A DNA stretch of 50,846 nt, taken from positions 42,140 to 92,985 of the forward strand of contig JAAUZJ010000008.1 in assembly GCA_014804695.1 (NCBI GenBank), given 5' to 3'. The notes under the pieces were generated by a model, which had not been told where the DNA came from, made no database searches, and was given only the letters and a program-made list of their open reading frames with translations. The DNA is from Lachnospiraceae bacterium (GTDB lineage: Bacteria > Bacillota > Clostridia > Lachnospirales > Lachnospiraceae). Both the position numbers and the translations under genes were made by a program. Below, piece by piece: positions 48,885 through 50,846 of the stretch. Position 1 is the stretch's first letter, and each line of letters opens with the position of its first letter.

Positions 48885-50516
48885 ATGGTTACTCTGTATG
48901 GAAAAAGCGTATTTCAGGATATCTGTATAGGAAAAATTTATTATTTCAGCAGAAAAGAGACTGAAGTTAAGCGCTATCAAATAGATGATCCCGAAGCGGA
49001 AATAGAACATTATAGAGGGGCGAATAAAAAAGCGATAGCGCAGCTTAAGGAATTGTATGATAAGGCGATGCGTGACGTTGGCGCAGAGAATGCGGCTATT
49101 TTTGAAGCTCACCAGATGATGTTGGAAGATTCGGAATATCAAAACCAGGTAGAGAAAATGATAACCGATGAGAAGGTCAATGCTGCGTATGCAATTCTGG
49201 TTACCGGAAAGAAATTTGCCCAGATGTTTCAGGACATGGACAGCGATTATATGAAAGAGCGCGTTGCGGATGTCCAGGATGTATCCGGACGTCTGATCAG
49301 AATTTTGTCAAATGATAATGATGAGAAAGAAAGATTCAAGGAGCCGGTTATTCTTGCGGCGAAGGATCTTACGCCATCCGATACGGTCCAGTTCCCCAAA
49401 AACAAGCTGTTAGGTTTTATGCTGGAGCAGGGCTCGGCCAATTCCCATACCTCGATTCTGGCAAGAAGCATGGGAATTCCTGCCCTGATTTCAATGCAGA
49501 CCTTGGCTTTGGAAAAATATGACGGTCATCTTGCTATTCTGGATGGGGAAAACGGTGCGGTATATATTGATCCGGATGATGAAACATGTGCGGAATTCCG
49601 CGAAAAAATGAAGAAAATAGCGGATAAAAAGAAGGAGCTTCTTTCTTTAAAGGGTAAAGAGAGTGTGACTCTGGATGGAAAAAAGATTCGTCTTTATGCC
49701 AATGTTGCCAACCTGCATGATGTTGAGAATGCATTGGAGAATGACGCAGAGGGAATAGGACTTTTCAGAAGTGAGTTTTTATATCTGGAAAATAATGATT
49801 TTCCGACAGAAGAACAGCAGTTTAACGCTTACAAACAGGTTCTTGAGAAGATGGGAGATAAGAAGGTAATTATCAGGACGCTTGATATAGGTGCGGATAA
49901 GAAAGCCGACTATTTTCGTCTGGAAGATGAAGAAAATCCCGCGCTTGGGTATCGGGCGCTGCGAATCTGTCTTACCAGACCTGAAATTTTCAAGACACAG
50001 CTTAGAGCGTTATATCGTGCAGGATGTTACGGAAATCTGTCAATTATGATACCTTTGGTAATTTCTCTTGAGGAAATTCAGATGGTTAAGGAAATGTCAA
50101 GACAGGTAAGGCAGGAATTGAAACAAGAGGGCACGCCTTATAAGGATGAGGTGGAGCTTGGTATAATGATAGAAACGCCTGCGGCTGCGCTCATAAGTGA
50201 TCAGCTGGCAAAGGAAGTGGATTTTTTCAGCATAGGTACAAACGATTTAAGTCAGTATACATTGGCGATTGACAGGCAGAACCAGAATTTGCAGCCGTTT
50301 TTTAATCCTCATCACGATGCGATATTCAAGCTGATAGAAATGGCTGTAAACGCCATCCACAAAGAGGGTAAATGGGCAGGAGTCTGCGGGGAGTTGGGTG
50401 CGGATATGGATGTTACGGAGAGACTGCTTAAAATTGGCGTTGATGAGTTGAGCGTATCATCGGGAGTACTTTTGGAAGTGCGTAAGAAAATTAGGGAAAG
50501 TTCATGTAAAGGGTGA
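48885..50516 (+). CDS. ptsI: PTS enzyme I (PEP-protein phosphotransferase)
   Basis: 543 residues. The active-site segment G-S-A-N-S-H-T-S-I-L-A-R-S contains the phosphohistidine; the PEP-binding barrel has G-I-G-L-F-R-S-E-F, D-I-G-A-D-K, and G-V-C-G-E-L with the active-site Cys. Length is slightly below the usual 570. Takes phosphate from PEP to HPr, starting sugar uptake. Shares a transcript with ptsH; a palindrome overlaps its stop region. Confidence 0.95.
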   Translation: MVTLYGKSVFQDICIGKIYYFSRKETEVKRYQIDDPEAEIEHYRGANKKAIAQLKELYDKAMRDVGAENAAIFEAHQMMLEDSEYQNQVEKMITDEKVNAAYAILVTGKKFAQMFQDMDSDYMKERVADVQDVSGRLIRILSNDNDEKERFKEPVILAAKDLTPSDTVQFPKNKLLGFMLEQGSANSHTSILARSMGIPALISMQTLALEKYDGHLAILDGENGAVYIDPDDETCAEFREKMKKIADKKKELLSLKGKESVTLDGKKIRLYANVANLHDVENALENDAEGIGLFRSEFLYLENNDFPTEEQQFNAYKQVLEKMGDKKVIIRTLDIGADKKADYFRLEDEENPALGYRALRICLTRPEIFKTQLRALYRAGCYGNLSIMIPLVISLEEIQMVKEMSRQVRQELKQEGTPYKDEVELGIMIETPAAALISDQLAKEVDFFSIGTNDLSQYTLAIDRQNQNLQPFFNPHHDAIFKLIEMAVNAIHKEGKWAGVCGELGADMDVTERLLKIGVDELSVSSGVLLEVRKKIRESSCKG

Positions 50517-50550
50517 AAAATTAATTTTTCACAAACGAACTTGTTCGTTT
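50513..50550. repeat. intergenic palindrome pair (copy 3 of 3)
   Basis: GTGAAAAATT-AATTTTTCAC (50513-50532), a perfect 20-bp palindrome overlapping the ptsI stop, then AAACGAAC-TT-GTTCGTTT (50533-50550), then TGCGAGTATT. Related to the elements at 18356 and 42684. Confidence 0.6.
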
Positions 50551-50603
50551 TGCGAGTATTGTGTTGCCTAAACTCGCAGGTTGAATAGGAATAGGGGAAT
50601 AGT

Positions 50604-50846
50604 ATGGAACAGATGACATTGTTTGATGCGATGCCTGATGACAGGGGGAAGATGATTCCGCTTGCCAGCAGGCTGAGACCGCATAAACTGGAGGATTTTA
50701 TCGGACAGGAGCATTTGCTTGGGCAGGGGAAAATGCTTAGGCAGTTGATTGAGAAAGACCAGATCTCGTCCATGATATTCTGGGGACCGCCGGGAGTAGG
50801 CAAGACGACGCTTGCTGGTATTATTGCCGAAAGAACCAAGGCGGAC
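50604..50846 (+). CDS. rarA: replication-associated recombination protein RarA, N-terminal part
   Basis: The 5' 81 codons of a gene that leaves at the right edge. M-T-L-F-D-A-M, P-L-A-S-R-L-R-P-H-K-L-E-D-F-I-G-Q-E-H-L-L-G and the Walker A W-G-P-P-G-V-G-K-T-T-L-A are the standard start of RarA/MgsA, a clamp-loader-like AAA+ ATPase acting at stalled replication forks. AGGGGAA is 7-8 bp before the ATG. Confidence 0.9.
   Translation, partial: MEQMTLFDAMPDDRGKMIPLASRLRPHKLEDFIGQEHLLGQGKMLRQLIEKDQISSMIFWGPPGVGKTTLAGIIAERTKAD

Overview
The window looks like a chromosomal segment of a low-to-medium GC Gram-positive anaerobe of the Clostridia, most likely Lachnospiraceae. The evidence is consensus SigA promoters and AGGAGG-type ribosome sites, a T-box riboswitch, an OhrR-type regulator, Gram-positive sortase pieces, a YlmH-type S4 protein, a TGS-type nucleoside kinase next to rnpB, and COG0523 and ABC-2/CPBP families typical of gut Clostridia. 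Species cannot be named from sequence alone.

Layout. 1-2.6 kb: core genes (3' end of trmK, nucleoside kinase, RNase P RNA). 2.6-4.0 kb: peroxide-defence operon (glutathione peroxidase, TSCPD protein, OhrR) behind two tandem operators. 4.1-10.1 kb: exported proteins. These are a trypsin-like protease whose signal-peptide cleavage region is repeated six times, and a giant CBM2/TSP3/vWA/lipase protein whose start is separated from its body by a frameshift, followed by three tandem paralogous two-TM small proteins. 10.2-14.5 kb: accessory genes, including a complete type III toxin-antitoxin locus (promoter, three RNA repeats, terminator, ToxN), an HD hydrolase, a TipA-like MerR regulator and a VOC enzyme. 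14.6-18.3 kb: BvgS-like hybrid sensor kinase. 18.5-24 kb: an ABC exporter and two COG0523 GTPases, one very His-rich and one fused to a DUF1980-like domain. 24-28.2 kb: LysR and aldo-keto reductase flanked by two cyclophilin-like paralogs, one a sortase substrate followed by an internally deleted sortase. 28.4-42.7 kb: membrane proteins, L,D-transpeptidase, an ABC-2/CPBP exporter operon, S4 protein, PHP hydrolase, and a Trp T-box with trpXYZ-like ABC genes.

42.7-48.4 kb is an AT-rich defence island inserted between the Trp transporter and ptsHI. It holds a second type III antitoxin RNA (promoter, three 44-45-nt repeats, terminator). The toxin gene behind it has been cut off and joined in frame to the 3' part of a type I restriction gene (hsdR), which then decays through two nonsense codons. 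A frameshifted Shedu/DUF4263 gene, an intact kinase with an AbiJ-like N-terminus, an unrecognised protein and an AlbA_2/ATPase protein follow. The window closes with ptsH, ptsI and the 5' end of rarA.

A recurring structural theme is duplication of gene 3' ends, stop codon included, just downstream of the real stop: at the lipase gene, the merR gene, a small membrane-protein gene and trpX. Another is a family of intergenic palindromes with a GGTGAAA...TTTCACC core followed by GCGAG. All functions are inferred by reading the sequence; no database search was run.
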